NCBI GenBank assembly: GCA_020627825.1
Contig: JAHDGD010000026.1
Coordinates: 1 to 38,048 of the forward strand
Source of the DNA: Saprospiraceae bacterium
GTDB taxonomy: Bacteria; Bacteroidota; Bacteroidia; Chitinophagales; Saprospiraceae
Direction of reading: 5' to 3'
Length of the DNA stretch: 38,048 bases
Shown here piece after piece: positions 1-8,461 of this stretch; within the stretch, counting starts at the first letter, position 1; every line of letters begins with the position of its first letter. Made by a program: the position numbers and the translations under genes. The notes below the pieces were generated by a model. The model was given only the letters and a program-made list of their open reading frames with translations. It did not search any database and was not told the origin of the DNA.

Positions 1-96
1 CACAGATGTAAAGATTGTTTGGAGCCTTTTGATTATTTTAAGTGCCGGTGATATCCAATGAATAATGTTATTTATTGTAGAGCGCAATTAATCCAT

Positions 97-134
97 AAAA
101 AAAGCCTGCTCCAATTAAATGAAACAGGCTCTTT
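97..134 (-). terminator. Rho-independent terminator of the S6-S18-L9 operon
   Basis: Read on the minus strand, AGCCTG (from 130) and CAGGCT (to 103) form a stem, with AAA/TTT flanks extending it. A run of seven T residues follows (plus-strand A run 97-103). It lies about 20 bases past the rplI stop codon. Confidence 0.8.
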
Positions 135-153
135 AACTTTAAAAGAGAATTGT

Positions 154-600
154 TTATTCTGAAACAACTTCGAAATTTACATTAGCTTGAACTTCTGGGT
201 GAAGATCAAGAACTGCAGTGTATTCTCCCAATGTTTTAATATCTTCAGGTAATTTCACCCTTCTTCTCTCTATTTCTACATTTTGTTGCTCTTGAAGTGC
301 ATTTGCAATTTGGATGCTCGTAATACTTCCAAATATTTTTCCGCTTGTTCCAGATTTTGCACCAATTTTCAAGGTAACATCTTTTAATTTATCAGCTATT
401 TCTTGGAATTCGCTTAATCTTGCTGCTCTTTCAGCCTCTTCTTTAGCTTTAAGATCATCAAGTTTCTTCATGTTTGTAGCGTTTGCAATAACAGCCATTT
501 TTTGAGGAATAAGATAGTTTCTTCCGTAACCATCTTTGACAGTAACAACATCGTACTTGTCACCTACTTTATCTAAATCTTTTAATAATATGATATCCAT
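154..600 (-). CDS. rplI: 50S ribosomal protein L9
   Basis: L9 binds 23S rRNA near the base of the L1 stalk and helps keep reading frame. The 148-residue product has the family's usual length. It opens with MDIILLKDLDKVG and the glycine-rich YGRNYLIPQKMA stretch of the N-terminal L9 domain. A long charged connecting helix spans about residues 44-75 (KKLDDLKAKEEAERAARL), and the C-terminal domain carries the usual GKIFGSITS motif. It is the last gene of an operon with rpsR (27-base gap) and rpsF, the usual bacterial order, and a strong hairpin terminator follows. Nothing is odd about it. Confidence 0.98.
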   Translation of the reverse strand: MDIILLKDLDKVGDKYDVVTVKDGYGRNYLIPQKMAVIANATNMKKLDDLKAKEEAERAARLSEFQEIADKLKDVTLKIGAKSGTSGKIFGSITSIQIANALQEQQNVEIERRRVKLPEDIKTLGEYTAVLDLHPEVQANVNFEVVSE

Positions 601-627
601 AATAATTTCCTTTTACTGATTTGTAAA

Positions 628-894
628 TTACTTCAATAAATCTGTTACGTAAGGTAACATCGCAAGGTGTCTTGCTCTTTTGATCGCAGTAGCCATTTTC
701 TTTTGGTACTTTAAAGAGTTACCAGTAATTCTTCTTGGAAGAATTTTACCTTGTTCATTGATGAATTGTAATAAGAAATCAGGATCCTTATAATCTATAT
801 GTTTGATACCGTATTTTTTAAATCTACAGTATTTCTTTCTGTTTTGACCGATATTCGGATTACTCAAAAATTTGATATCGTCTCTTGAAGCCAT
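628..894 (-). CDS. rpsR: 30S ribosomal protein S18
   Basis: S18 pairs with S6 on the platform of the 30S subunit. The 88-residue product shows the family core: a [15 protein letters not shown]-like segment followed by [16 protein letters not shown] and the [13 protein letters not shown] helix that contacts 16S rRNA. The length is normal. It sits between rpsF (28-base gap) and rplI (27-base gap) on the same strand, so it is co-transcribed with its binding partner S6. Confidence 0.98.
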   Translation of the reverse strand: MASRDDIKFLSNPNIGQNRKKYCRFKKYGIKHIDYKDPDFLLQFINEQGKILPRRITGNSLKYQKKMATAIKRARHLAMLPYVTDLLK

Positions 895-922
895 TTTTGT
901 TTAATTTAAAAAGTTTGAAAAA

Positions 923-1387
923 TTACTCTTCTTCAGATTTTGCTTTAACCGGAGCTGGAGCTGGTTTTGCTGGAGCTGGTTTCGCTTGATTTGAACGAGA
1001 GTTTCTGTTGTCGCGACCTTTGTTCTGGCTTTTCTTTTCGATTTTCTTAGCCTTCCCTATTTTCCCGTCACGCTTGTCTTGGTTGTACTTTACTCCGTAC
1101 TTGTCTAGTTTAACTGTTAAGAATCTCATGATTCTTTCGTCTCTTCTAAGTGCAAGTTCCATCTTAGGAATTGCTTGACCTGTTTCAGCTGAAAATTCCA
1201 CAGAATAATATACACCGGAAAACTTTTTGTTAATTGGGTACGCTAGTTGACGTAAACCCATCTCATCGATATGAGTGATATTTGCTCCTTCGTTTTTTAG
1301 CAAATCCTCATATGTTTGAGCTGTCGATTTAATTTCATCACCTGACAGTACGGGATCGACGATGAAAGTCACTTCATAATTTAGCAT
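923..1387 (-). CDS. rpsF: 30S ribosomal protein S6 with a long basic/Ala-Pro C-terminal tail
   Basis: S6 binds S18 and the central domain of 16S rRNA. Residues 1-105 form the S6 ferredoxin-like fold: MLNYEVTFIVDPVLS at the start, then the conserved GLRQLAYPINKKFSGVYY segment and a RRDERIMRFLTVKLDKY strand. Residues 106-154 form an extension rich in Lys, Asn, Ala and Pro that ends in SEEE, with a short Ala-Pro-Lys repeat in it. This makes the protein longer than the roughly 95-135 residues usual for S6. Tails like this vary among bacteria and are probably disordered. It is the first gene of the operon, 37 bases after a -7 promoter element. Confidence 0.97.
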   Translation of the reverse strand: MLNYEVTFIVDPVLSGDEIKSTAQTYEDLLKNEGANITHIDEMGLRQLAYPINKKFSGVYYSVEFSAETGQAIPKMELALRRDERIMRFLTVKLDKYGVKYNQDKRDGKIGKAKKIEKKSQNKGRDNRNSRSNQAKPAPAKPAPAPVKAKSEEE

Positions 1388-1424
1388 CTAATACTATTTT
1401 TATAAGTTATTAAAAAATGGACCG

Positions 1425-1432
1425 CAAAAGTA
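1425..1432 (-). promoter_or_regulatory. Bacteroidota-type -7 element for the S6 operon
   Basis: The minus strand reads TACTTTTGCGG, matching TAnnTTTG, and lies 37 bases before the rpsF start. No clear TTTG -33 box is seen at the usual spacing. Confidence 0.6.
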
Positions 1433-1522
1433 GTAAAAAAATATTGTTTATCCCACTACTTCAGCAATCGATTGTGCGATATTATATTTGATTATTAGCA
1501 TTTTATCCATCAATACCGATTA

Positions 1523-2911
1523 TTATTGGGCTTTATATAGTTCAATCCAGTTGCCTTCATCAATAGGAATCTTTTTATATAAGTGTGTGGGAAGGTGGTG
1601 TATAATAGATTTCATGGAATCTGCTCGCATCTTTTTTTCAGGACTTGCGTCCGATCTGCTAATTAAGATAACTTGATAAGGACTTAGCTTTTCTTTTTCT
1701 TTTAAGTGTTGAATAGAAGAGACTTTCTGTACTTCGCTGACGAGCGGATTGTAATACCGTATGATGTTTGTATATCCTGTAAGATCGTAGAAAGTTTCTT
1801 TCCCATTCGTATTCTGTTGAACAGCCTTTGATGCTTGTTCGTGATGAGCATATAATTGTTTAAAAAGATACTGAGAAAGGGGAATGCAGACAATACTTCC
1901 CAAAACAAATAGCTGTAATATTTTATGTGTGATTCTTGATCGAGATGCGCTTTCCCCAGCACATATTACGATCAAGGGTAGAAGAGGAATCATAAATCTG
2001 CTTGTTAGAAAACTTCCTTTTAAAAGACCACTAAAATCTACTGCTGAATATTGATAGACCAGATATAATACAATAAATGCAATGCTCAAACTTTTGATTG
2101 TTTTGTCTGCTTTTCCTTTATACGATACAATAAAGAATAAGCTAAATGGAAGGAGTAGCATTAAGATAATAGCATATTCTGGTATATGATCAACCAAAGA
2201 TTTTAATGAAAAACCACTTGAGCCCGAGAAAAACCAATAGGTATCATAAACCACTTTGTCTGCTATTATTTTTGGGCTTAAGCCCAAAAGAAAACCGATA
2301 CATGCTGGCAAGAATAAGCGGATATTTTTATACAGCACATATACCACAAGAGGTGCTAATAGAAAAATATTTGATTCTCGAAACCAAAAACCGAGACCTG
2401 CTAGTATAGAAAGCATCAATGCTGTATAGCGACTTGCTTTTGCTCGGAAAAAGAAAAAACAGGCAATTGAAACCAGCATGAAACTAGGCATACAGGACAT
2501 TGTAGAGCGACTAAAAAACATCAGCGCTAAAGACAGACCTAAAATAGACAAAGCAGATTGTGTATATTGATTCCGTATAAGGGTTAGAGATAATAGATAA
2601 ACTGAAAGTAATACCTGAATTAAAGGAATCAGAAAAATCGCTTGTTTTCCTATGGCGCCTATCGCTAAGGAAAGCAGAAAAGAAGTTCCGGTGTTATAAG
2701 GAGCTGGAATCATAGAGATTGATTCGCCAGATAAAAAGTCTGTACGTGTGAAAGTTGTTGTCCCTTCCGAAAATGCGATTGCTTGATTCACATAATTGTA
2801 CGAATCTGTTATCATCCAGTTCTCTGGAAAAAATAGAAGATAGGATATAAAAAAAAGTATTACCCACACATATGGATAATACTTTTCAATGTATAATCTT
2901 ACTGCACTCAT
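1523..2911 (-). CDS. Polytopic membrane protein, GT-C glycosyltransferase-like
   Basis: I do not recognise a named family with certainty. The 462-residue protein has about 11 hydrophobic segments. The first (around residues 13-28) is followed by ENWMITDSYNYVNQA, an acidic first-loop motif of the kind seen in GT-C fold glycosyltransferases that use lipid-linked sugars (GT39/GT83-like). A soluble tail of about 100 residues follows the last membrane segment. The start codon directly abuts the stop of the M28 peptidase gene, so it is the fourth gene of the operon that begins with the DUF2723 glycosyltransferase. This context supports a role in envelope glycosylation. The function is inferred, and a dolichyl-phosphate-type mannosyltransferase is the nearest guess. 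It carries a 20-bp perfect palindrome at 2270-2289 in the codons for Leu-Gly-Leu-Ser-Pro-Lys. Confidence 0.7.
   Translation of the reverse strand: MSAVRLYIEKYYPYVWVILFFISYLLFFPENWMITDSYNYVNQAIAFSEGTTTFTRTDFLSGESISMIPAPYNTGTSFLLSLAIGAIGKQAIFLIPLIQVLLSVYLLSLTLIRNQYTQSALSILGLSLALMFFSRSTMSCMPSFMLVSIACFFFFRAKASRYTALMLSILAGLGFWFRESNIFLLAPLVVYVLYKNIRLFLPACIGFLLGLSPKIIADKVVYDTYWFFSGSSGFSLKSLVDHIPEYAIILMLLLPFSLFFIVSYKGKADKTIKSLSIAFIVLYLVYQYSAVDFSGLLKGSFLTSRFMIPLLPLIVICAGESASRSRITHKILQLFVLGSIVCIPLSQYLFKQLYAHHEQASKAVQQNTNGKETFYDLTGYTNIIRYYNPLVSEVQKVSSIQHLKEKEKLSPYQVILISRSDASPEKKMRADSMKSIIHHLPTHLYKKIPIDEGNWIELYKAQ
2270..2289. repeat. Interspersed palindrome, copy 1 (GGG-N6-CCC)
   Basis: A perfect 20-bp palindrome, TTTTGGGCTTAAGCCCAAAA, lies inside the GT-C-like gene. 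In that gene's frame it reads TTG GGC TTA AGC CCA AAA (Leu-Gly-Leu-Ser-Pro-Lys). Confidence 0.85.
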
Positions 2912-4540
2912 TTAGTCTTTCACTACTCCATCAACTACGATTTTCTCTTCTTGGTTTGCTAATTCCCAAGCCAAGTGGAAGATATGTTGTGTGACTTTGC
3001 TCATTTTGTCAAAATTGATTTTATCGACAGTGTCACTCGTCATGTGATAATCGACATGTGTTCCATTAAAGAAGAAAATCGCTGGTACACCGTTTTTAGC
3101 GAAATTGTAATGGTCACTTCGATAATAATATCTATTCGGATCTTGTTCGCTGTTATACGTATAATCCATGGTTAGTTGTGTGTATTTTTGATTCACTCGT
3201 TCATTAATTTTATGCAAATCAGTAGATAATCTATCACTTCCGATTACATATATATAGTTCGGATTGTCGCTATATTTTGCATCTACACGACCTACCATAT
3301 CCACATTAATATCTACCATCGTGTTCCCTAATGCATATATTGGTTTTTCAGCATAATAGGCAGAACCTAGAAGCCCTTTTTCTTCACCAGTTACAAGGAG
3401 AAATAAGACGGATCTTCTTGGTTTATGTCCCGCTTTAAGAGCACTGGCAAATGTTTCAGCTATTTCAAGAACAGCAGTGGTTCCACTTCCATTATCATCA
3501 GCTCCATTGTATATAGATTCGCCTTTTTTACCAAGATGGTCGAAATGAGCAGAAAGGACTATAATTTCATCTTTTTTATCTGTGCCTTCTATGAACCCAA
3601 GCACATTATTCCCTTTCAACGAACTTGTATTTTTATCCATATCAAGTGCAATATCCGTCTTAATCGATACTTTCCTGCTTTTTCCTTTTTCGGTAATTCG
3701 ATCTCTAGCCTTGATGATCTTTTCTTTTTTCGCACCCATCAAAGCTTCAGCGATAGTTGTTGAAATATAGATGTTATTCGGGTAAGTAGGTCTTTTTTCA
3801 AGTTCACCCAATGTTACTTTTGCACCCAGTAATGATCTCCTGTTCTCTGCTAACATACCTTTAATATCATTGCTGATAATAAAGACCGTTTTGACTCCAT
3901 TTTTAGCTGCAGCTTCTAGTTTCTTATCTCTATTAGTAGACCATTCCGACGGGCTACTTGTTCCAGTAATTCTAGAGGTACCTTCTTTACTCATAGGTTC
4001 ACCATCATAAATTAAAATGGTCTTTCCTTTAACATTTTTTCTTTTGTAGTCGCTATATTTTTCATCATCAATACCATATCCTAGAAAAACCACTTTATCG
4101 ATATTAACCGAGTCCATATCGCTGTTTTTATCTTGGAATGCAAGAAAATCCCATAAATTTCTGTACTTCTGGCCATTTACATTTAAAGTAAAATCATTCC
4201 AAGATTCATAATTAAATTGAATGGCTTGATAGTATCCATTATCTAAAGAAGGGTTGGGCTTTAAGCCCAAAGACATAAAATGGTTTTTAATGTATTCAGC
4301 AGCTTTCTCGTTACCAGGTTCTCCTGTACCTCTGCCTTCATATTCATCAGAAGCTAAAATACTTAGATGGGCTTTCAAATCTGCAGGGGAAATTTGACTT
4401 GCAAATTGAACTTGCGGAAGCCCCATATCGGAAATAATGGCTTGTGAACTATCAGGTGTACTTACACTTGAAATATATTGTGCTTGTACGAAACAACCAC
4501 ACAATAGGGTAATGAAACAAAATGCGATTTTCTTCATCAT
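2912..4540 (-). CDS. Secreted M28-family zinc peptidase
   Basis: This is a two-zinc aminopeptidase of family M28, exported by a signal peptide (residues 1-20, ending FVQAQ). A PA-like insertion domain lies at about residues 145-265, which is common in this family. The metal site is complete: His332 and Asp334 in AHFDH, bridging Asp348 in GADDNGSG, catalytic Glu386 and ligand Glu387 in TGEE, Asp414 in NVDMVGR, and His499 in DYHMTSDT. The 542-residue length is normal for the Bacteroidota M28 group. I see no type IX sorting domain at the C-terminus, so the protein is probably periplasmic. It lies 13 bases after rpiB and abuts the next gene. The M28 call is firm, but the substrate is unknown. Confidence 0.93.
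   Translation of the reverse strand: MMKKIAFCFITLLCGCFVQAQYISSVSTPDSSQAIISDMGLPQVQFASQISPADLKAHLSILASDEYEGRGTGEPGNEKAAEYIKNHFMSLGLKPNPSLDNGYYQAIQFNYESWNDFTLNVNGQKYRNLWDFLAFQDKNSDMDSVNIDKVVFLGYGIDDEKYSDYKRKNVKGKTILIYDGEPMSKEGTSRITGTSSPSEWSTNRDKKLEAAAKNGVKTVFIISNDIKGMLAENRRSLLGAKVTLGELEKRPTYPNNIYISTTIAEALMGAKKEKIIKARDRITEKGKSRKVSIKTDIALDMDKNTSSLKGNNVLGFIEGTDKKDEIIVLSAHFDHLGKKGESIYNGADDNGSGTTAVLEIAETFASALKAGHKPRRSVLFLLVTGEEKGLLGSAYYAEKPIYALGNTMVDINVDMVGRVDAKYSDNPNYIYVIGSDRLSTDLHKINERVNQKYTQLTMDYTYNSEQDPNRYYYRSDHYNFAKNGVPAIFFFNGTHVDYHMTSDTVDKINFDKMSKVTQHIFHLAWELANQEEKIVVDGVVKD
4254..4270. repeat. Interspersed palindrome, copy 2 (GGG-N7-CCC)
   Basis: The plus strand reads TTGGGCTT-T-AAGCCCAA, a perfect palindrome around one central base. 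It lies in the M28 peptidase gene, whose codons here are TTG GGC TTA AAG CCC AAC (Leu-Gly-Leu-Lys-Pro-Asn). Confidence 0.85.
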
Positions 4541-4553
4541 AATTTTTATGCTT

Positions 4554-4976
4554 TTAGCAAGTAATTTTATTTACTCTTCTTTGGTGCCTGCCTCCTTCAA
4601 AGTCAGTATTTAAAAAGGTTTCTACCATTCTTAATGCAAGTTCTTTACTTACAAATCGAGCGGGAATGGAGATAACATTTGCATTATTGTGCTGTCTTGC
4701 TAAGGACGCTATTTCAGTATTCCAGCAAAGAGCTGCTCGAATATGCTTGTGTTTATTGGCAGTAATAGCAACACCATTACCAGAGCCACAAATAATGATT
4801 CCTAGTTGGTTCTCTTTAAGAGCTAGATTATCCGCAAGAGGATGAACGAAGTCAGGATAATCAACAGAATCATTTGAATGTGTTCCAAAATCCTCAAAGT
4901 GATAATCTTTTAATTTTGATTTGAGCCAGGTTTTTAACTCATATCCTGCGTGATCACAAGCAATTGAAATGTGCAT
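4554..4976 (-). CDS. rpiB: Ribose-5-phosphate isomerase B
   Basis: This enzyme interconverts ribose 5-phosphate and ribulose 5-phosphate in the pentose phosphate pathway. The 140-residue protein shows the RpiB/LacAB fold hallmarks: ACDHAGYELK near the N-terminus (Asp8, His9), the phosphate loop and catalytic Cys63 in IICGSGNGVAITANK, and His96 in RQHNNANVISIPAR. Its length matches the family. It is encoded 9 bases after the DUF2723 glycosyltransferase and 13 bases before the M28 peptidase, so it shares their transcript. An allose-6-phosphate isomerase reading is possible but less likely without allose genes nearby. Confidence 0.95.
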   Translation of the reverse strand: MHISIACDHAGYELKTWLKSKLKDYHFEDFGTHSNDSVDYPDFVHPLADNLALKENQLGIIICGSGNGVAITANKHKHIRAALCWNTEIASLARQHNNANVISIPARFVSKELALRMVETFLNTDFEGGRHQRRVNKITC

Positions 4977-4985
4977 ACTATAGAT

Positions 4986-7900
4986 TTAGTCTTTTACTCT
5001 TTGTCTAGTACTTAAAAATTCCCCAACAGTATTTTCAATTTCTGTTGTGAAATTCTGATCTCCTATACTTCGTGCAAACTTTACAACATCATTAGCCGCA
5101 GCTAGATACTTTTGCATATCTTGTCTAAAAGTAAAACTTTCAGAAACGATCTGAGGATCTATACTTTCAAAAAACACAAGATTTTCTCTTGCTTCATTGG
5201 CAAGAATGCGAATGTGTTTCTTCGCTTCGTCATGAGCATTTGTTCGAATAAGAATATCAAGAAATGGACTTATATCATATGTATAAGCGAAATTTTCAGC
5301 AGGAAAGGATTCAAAGTATTTTTTACATAATTCAATCGCTTTTTCTGGTTGATTTGTTTGATATAAATTGGCAGCTGCTCTCTTCATAACAGAGCGCATA
5401 GCAAGTAAAGACGCTCCATAACTATCATCAACGAATAAATCTTCTTTATCGAAATTACCCCATTTCCACTTGTTCATCACATTATCAAATACTTTATTCG
5501 CATTAACTTTTCCTGAGAACGCGACACCACCCTCAGCAACACCTTTGTTTTTAAATGGAACGATTCTCAAAGCCAATCCTTCTAAACTCATGTAGTCATT
5601 TATACCTTGTAATTTTGAGTTTTCACAGGTTACCGCAAAATAGATAGGACGATCATAAATGTTGGAACTGATGATGTCAACAATAGCTAAATCATCCTTC
5701 ATCATATAATTACTTTTACTGTAATCGAAAATGATTGGCTCAGGATCAGGATCTGTAGAATTCATCATTCCTATTGCAATAGCCTTTTGTCGATCAGGCT
5801 TAATAAACAATTTTTTAGAAGGAAAATAACCTTTAATATCTGCTTTATATTGTGGTAAGCGCTGATTACTATTCACTACTTTTAAGGCTTCTTCTAGTGG
5901 GTACAAACTGTTATTATCTACAAAGACGGTAAAGTTTTTATTGAAACCTGTATAATTCTCTTCCGATACGCTTAGCTTAATAGGAGGTGAATCATTTACT
6001 TTACTTCTCAACTTATTAATGTACCAATCAACTGCAATCAAACTCAGATTTACAACACGTACATCTGTTCGAATCCCTTCAACCTCTTGTGCATACCATA
6101 ATGGATAGGTATCATTGTCTCCATAAGTAAAGATGATCGCATTTTCTTCTAGGCTATTGAGAAAGTTTGATGCATAATCTCTTGATGCAGTTATTTCGGA
6201 TCGATCATGATCATCAAAGTTTTGTTGAAGCATAATGGCAGGTGCTGAAAGTGCAAGTAATGTACCAATACCAGCAGCCACTGCACCGTTGAGATTGACT
6301 TTGGATTTCAATAAATTGAAAATCAACATGACAGACATTCCAGCCCACATGGCATATGTAAAGAAGGACCCTACCAATACGTAATCTCTTTCTCTAGGTT
6401 CATTTGGAGGTTGATTCGAGTAAATAATGATGCCTATTCCTGTAATAACAAAAAGCATAGCAAGAAATAAGAAATCTTTTGGACGTTTAAGAACATGCCA
6501 GAATAACCCTATTAATCCTAGAATAAAAGGAATGAAGTAATAATTGTTGTTGGCTTTGGAATTCTTTAATCGATCAGGTTCGTATTCTGTGTCATACAAG
6601 TGTATGCGATCAACAAATCCTATTCCCGATCGCCAATTACCGCTCGCTTTGTCCCAGGTAAAATAACCTTGATCACCATTTTGGCGTCCTACAAAATTCC
6701 ACATGAAATAACGCATATACATCCAGTTCAGTTGATAACTGAACATAAAATCTAAGTTATCAGCAGAAGATGGTTTTTTCTTTGCTCCTGCCGGTTGATC
6801 CCTCCATAAGTTATATATAGCTTTTCGACTCGGAGTACGATCTGCCATACGCGGGAAAAACATTTTATCTTTATTTTTATAAGTGTACGTAATTTTGTCA
6901 CTAACGTGGGCATATTTATCGCCTTTTATACCGTACACTTTTTCTGTAATTGACTTTCCTTGAATAGGTTCTGCTAAGAAATGTGGACCATACAATAACG
7001 GTCTTTCTCCATATTGTTCTCTATTGATGTATGGTAATAAACGCATAGCATCACTTGGTACATTCATGTTAACAGGAGTATCAGCATTTGCTCTTATAAC
7101 GATTACACCAATTAAACTGAAACCGATTAAGTTTAAAGTAGCAACAATGGTGAATAGTTGTAAATAATAAAGCCCTCTTTTCTGAGCTAAAAATAAAAGT
7201 GCAGCAATTAAACCTCCTAAGATGAGTGCTAATGGAATAAGACCGCTATGAAAAGATAAACCAAGACCATTTACACAAACAAATTCTAGTTGACGCCAAA
7301 GCCCAGGAACTCCTGCAATAATTATTTTTTGGATGAAAATCATGTAAGCTAATCCACCAATTACAGATAAACCTGCACCGATAACATTGTGTTTCTTGAA
7401 TTTCTTATAATAAAATAAAAGACCCAATGCAGGAAGAGCAAGCAAACTCAATAAGTGAACCCCTACTGAAAGACCTGCTGAAAACAATGAAAATACTAGC
7501 CATCGATCATGTTCTTTATCATCCGGTAAACTATACCACTTAACAGCTGCCCATATTGTCATAGCAGTAAAGAAGGTACTCATCGCGTATACTTCTCCTT
7601 CTACTGCTGAAAACCATACGGAGGAACAAAAAGCACTTATCAATCCGGCGACTAAACCTGAACCAGCAATGGCAAAACTTTCTCCTTGACTGAGCTCTTG
7701 ATCCGGTTTTTCTATCGCTTTTTGTGCTAAAATAGAAGTGATGAAAGCCACGAACATTGCAGAAAATGCAGTACAAATCCCTGACATTAAATTTACAGAG
7801 AAAGCAATCATCGATGGTTCTGAAGAAAATAATCCTCCAATCACAGTAAATAATCTTCCTATGATCATGAATAAAGGTGCTCCTGGTGGGTGAACGACCT

Positions 7901-8039
7901 GTAATTTATATGCTCCGAGAATAAACTCCCCACAATCCCATAAGCTACCCACTCTTTCGGCAGACATGAAATATACGATCGTTGCTATGCCGAATACGGT
8001 CCAGCCAGCAATATTGATTAATTTCTTAGTTGTTAACAT
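4986..8039 (-). CDS. DUF2723 (TMEM260-like) membrane glycosyltransferase
   Basis: This large polytopic protein (1017 residues) belongs to Pfam DUF2723, the family of human TMEM260, a protein O-mannosyltransferase. The family signature is clear at the N-terminus: SLWDCGEFI at residues 32-40 supplies the acidic loop after the first membrane helix, and HPPGAPLF follows at 50-57. About a dozen membrane helices extend to roughly residue 620, with an extracytoplasmic insertion around residues 320-490. A soluble region then ends in a TPR-like stretch (about residues 880-1010). It is the first gene of a four-gene operon and lies 38 bases after a TACATTTG -7 element. The likely role is transfer of a sugar from a lipid carrier to proteins outside the inner membrane. 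The family call is firm; the acceptor and sugar are unknown. Confidence 0.88.
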   Translation of the reverse strand: MLTTKKLINIAGWTVFGIATIVYFMSAERVGSLWDCGEFILGAYKLQVVHPPGAPLFMIIGRLFTVIGGLFSSEPSMIAFSVNLMSGICTAFSAMFVAFITSILAQKAIEKPDQELSQGESFAIAGSGLVAGLISAFCSSVWFSAVEGEVYAMSTFFTAMTIWAAVKWYSLPDDKEHDRWLVFSLFSAGLSVGVHLLSLLALPALGLLFYYKKFKKHNVIGAGLSVIGGLAYMIFIQKIIIAGVPGLWRQLEFVCVNGLGLSFHSGLIPLALILGGLIAALLFLAQKRGLYYLQLFTIVATLNLIGFSLIGVIVIRANADTPVNMNVPSDAMRLLPYINREQYGERPLLYGPHFLAEPIQGKSITEKVYGIKGDKYAHVSDKITYTYKNKDKMFFPRMADRTPSRKAIYNLWRDQPAGAKKKPSSADNLDFMFSYQLNWMYMRYFMWNFVGRQNGDQGYFTWDKASGNWRSGIGFVDRIHLYDTEYEPDRLKNSKANNNYYFIPFILGLIGLFWHVLKRPKDFLFLAMLFVITGIGIIIYSNQPPNEPRERDYVLVGSFFTYAMWAGMSVMLIFNLLKSKVNLNGAVAAGIGTLLALSAPAIMLQQNFDDHDRSEITASRDYASNFLNSLEENAIIFTYGDNDTYPLWYAQEVEGIRTDVRVVNLSLIAVDWYINKLRSKVNDSPPIKLSVSEENYTGFNKNFTVFVDNNSLYPLEEALKVVNSNQRLPQYKADIKGYFPSKKLFIKPDRQKAIAIGMMNSTDPDPEPIIFDYSKSNYMMKDDLAIVDIISSNIYDRPIYFAVTCENSKLQGINDYMSLEGLALRIVPFKNKGVAEGGVAFSGKVNANKVFDNVMNKWKWGNFDKEDLFVDDSYGASLLAMRSVMKRAAANLYQTNQPEKAIELCKKYFESFPAENFAYTYDISPFLDILIRTNAHDEAKKHIRILANEARENLVFFESIDPQIVSESFTFRQDMQKYLAAANDVVKFARSIGDQNFTTEIENTVGEFLSTRQRVKD

Positions 8040-8077
8040 AAATGATTCTTAGCTTTGCACCTAAATGAAATGCGCTA

Positions 8078-8085
8078 CAAATGTA
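8078..8085 (-). promoter_or_regulatory. Bacteroidota-type -7 element for the DUF2723 operon
   Basis: The minus strand reads TACATTTG, an exact TAnnTTTG match, 38 bases before the start codon of the DUF2723 gene. No matching -33 box is obvious. Confidence 0.55.
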
Positions 8086-8324
8086 GTAAATTTGTATTCA
8101 TTTTAATCCTGCATAATTGTTAGAAAAGGTTTAAATCCACGTTTTTTATACAAATCGATACGTTTAATCACTTTTTATAAAGAACTAATATATAAAACAG
8201 TCAACCTTAAACGAAAAGCACTTTTTCTCCCAAATCTATATACAGAAAGGGAAAGCATAAACAGTGATGAAGAAAAATGACGACAAGAACACCCCTTTGA
8301 TTGAAATAACATTAATAATGAAAC

Positions 8325-8459
8325 ATGATTAAATTTTTGTTAGTAGGAGCTGCCGTATATTTGATGTATCGTTTTTGGGATACTTCTCAAAATAAATTGG
8401 AACATCCTCAAGATAATCAGGAACCAGATCAGTACACAGATTACGAAGAAATAGAATAG
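8325..8459 (+). CDS. 44-residue single-pass membrane microprotein (DUF4834-like)
   Basis: This short reading frame begins ATGATTAAATTTTTG and ends TAG two bases before the pseudouridine synthase start. The product opens with MIKFLLVGAAVYLMYRF, a hydrophobic anchor at about residues 2-15. A short, strongly acidic and Gln/Asp-rich tail follows, ending DYEEIE. Its layout (anchor, then charged tail) and the tight spacing to the next gene resemble the small DUF4834 proteins of Bacteroidota; that match is from memory. An out-of-frame 21-codon reading frame (8267-8332) overlaps its start. Codon use looks normal and the frame is open. The function is unknown. Confidence 0.65.
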   Translation: MIKFLLVGAAVYLMYRFWDTSQNKLEHPQDNQEPDQYTDYEEIE

Positions 8460-8461
8460 GT

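Noticed and set aside
1-96. Possible gene fragment at the left edge
   Set aside because: Too short, with no frame that resembles a known protein end; the bases lie beyond the rplI terminator.
8267-8332. A 21-codon frame before the microprotein
   Set aside because: It is short and lacks any recognisable feature; it overlaps the better supported microprotein start.
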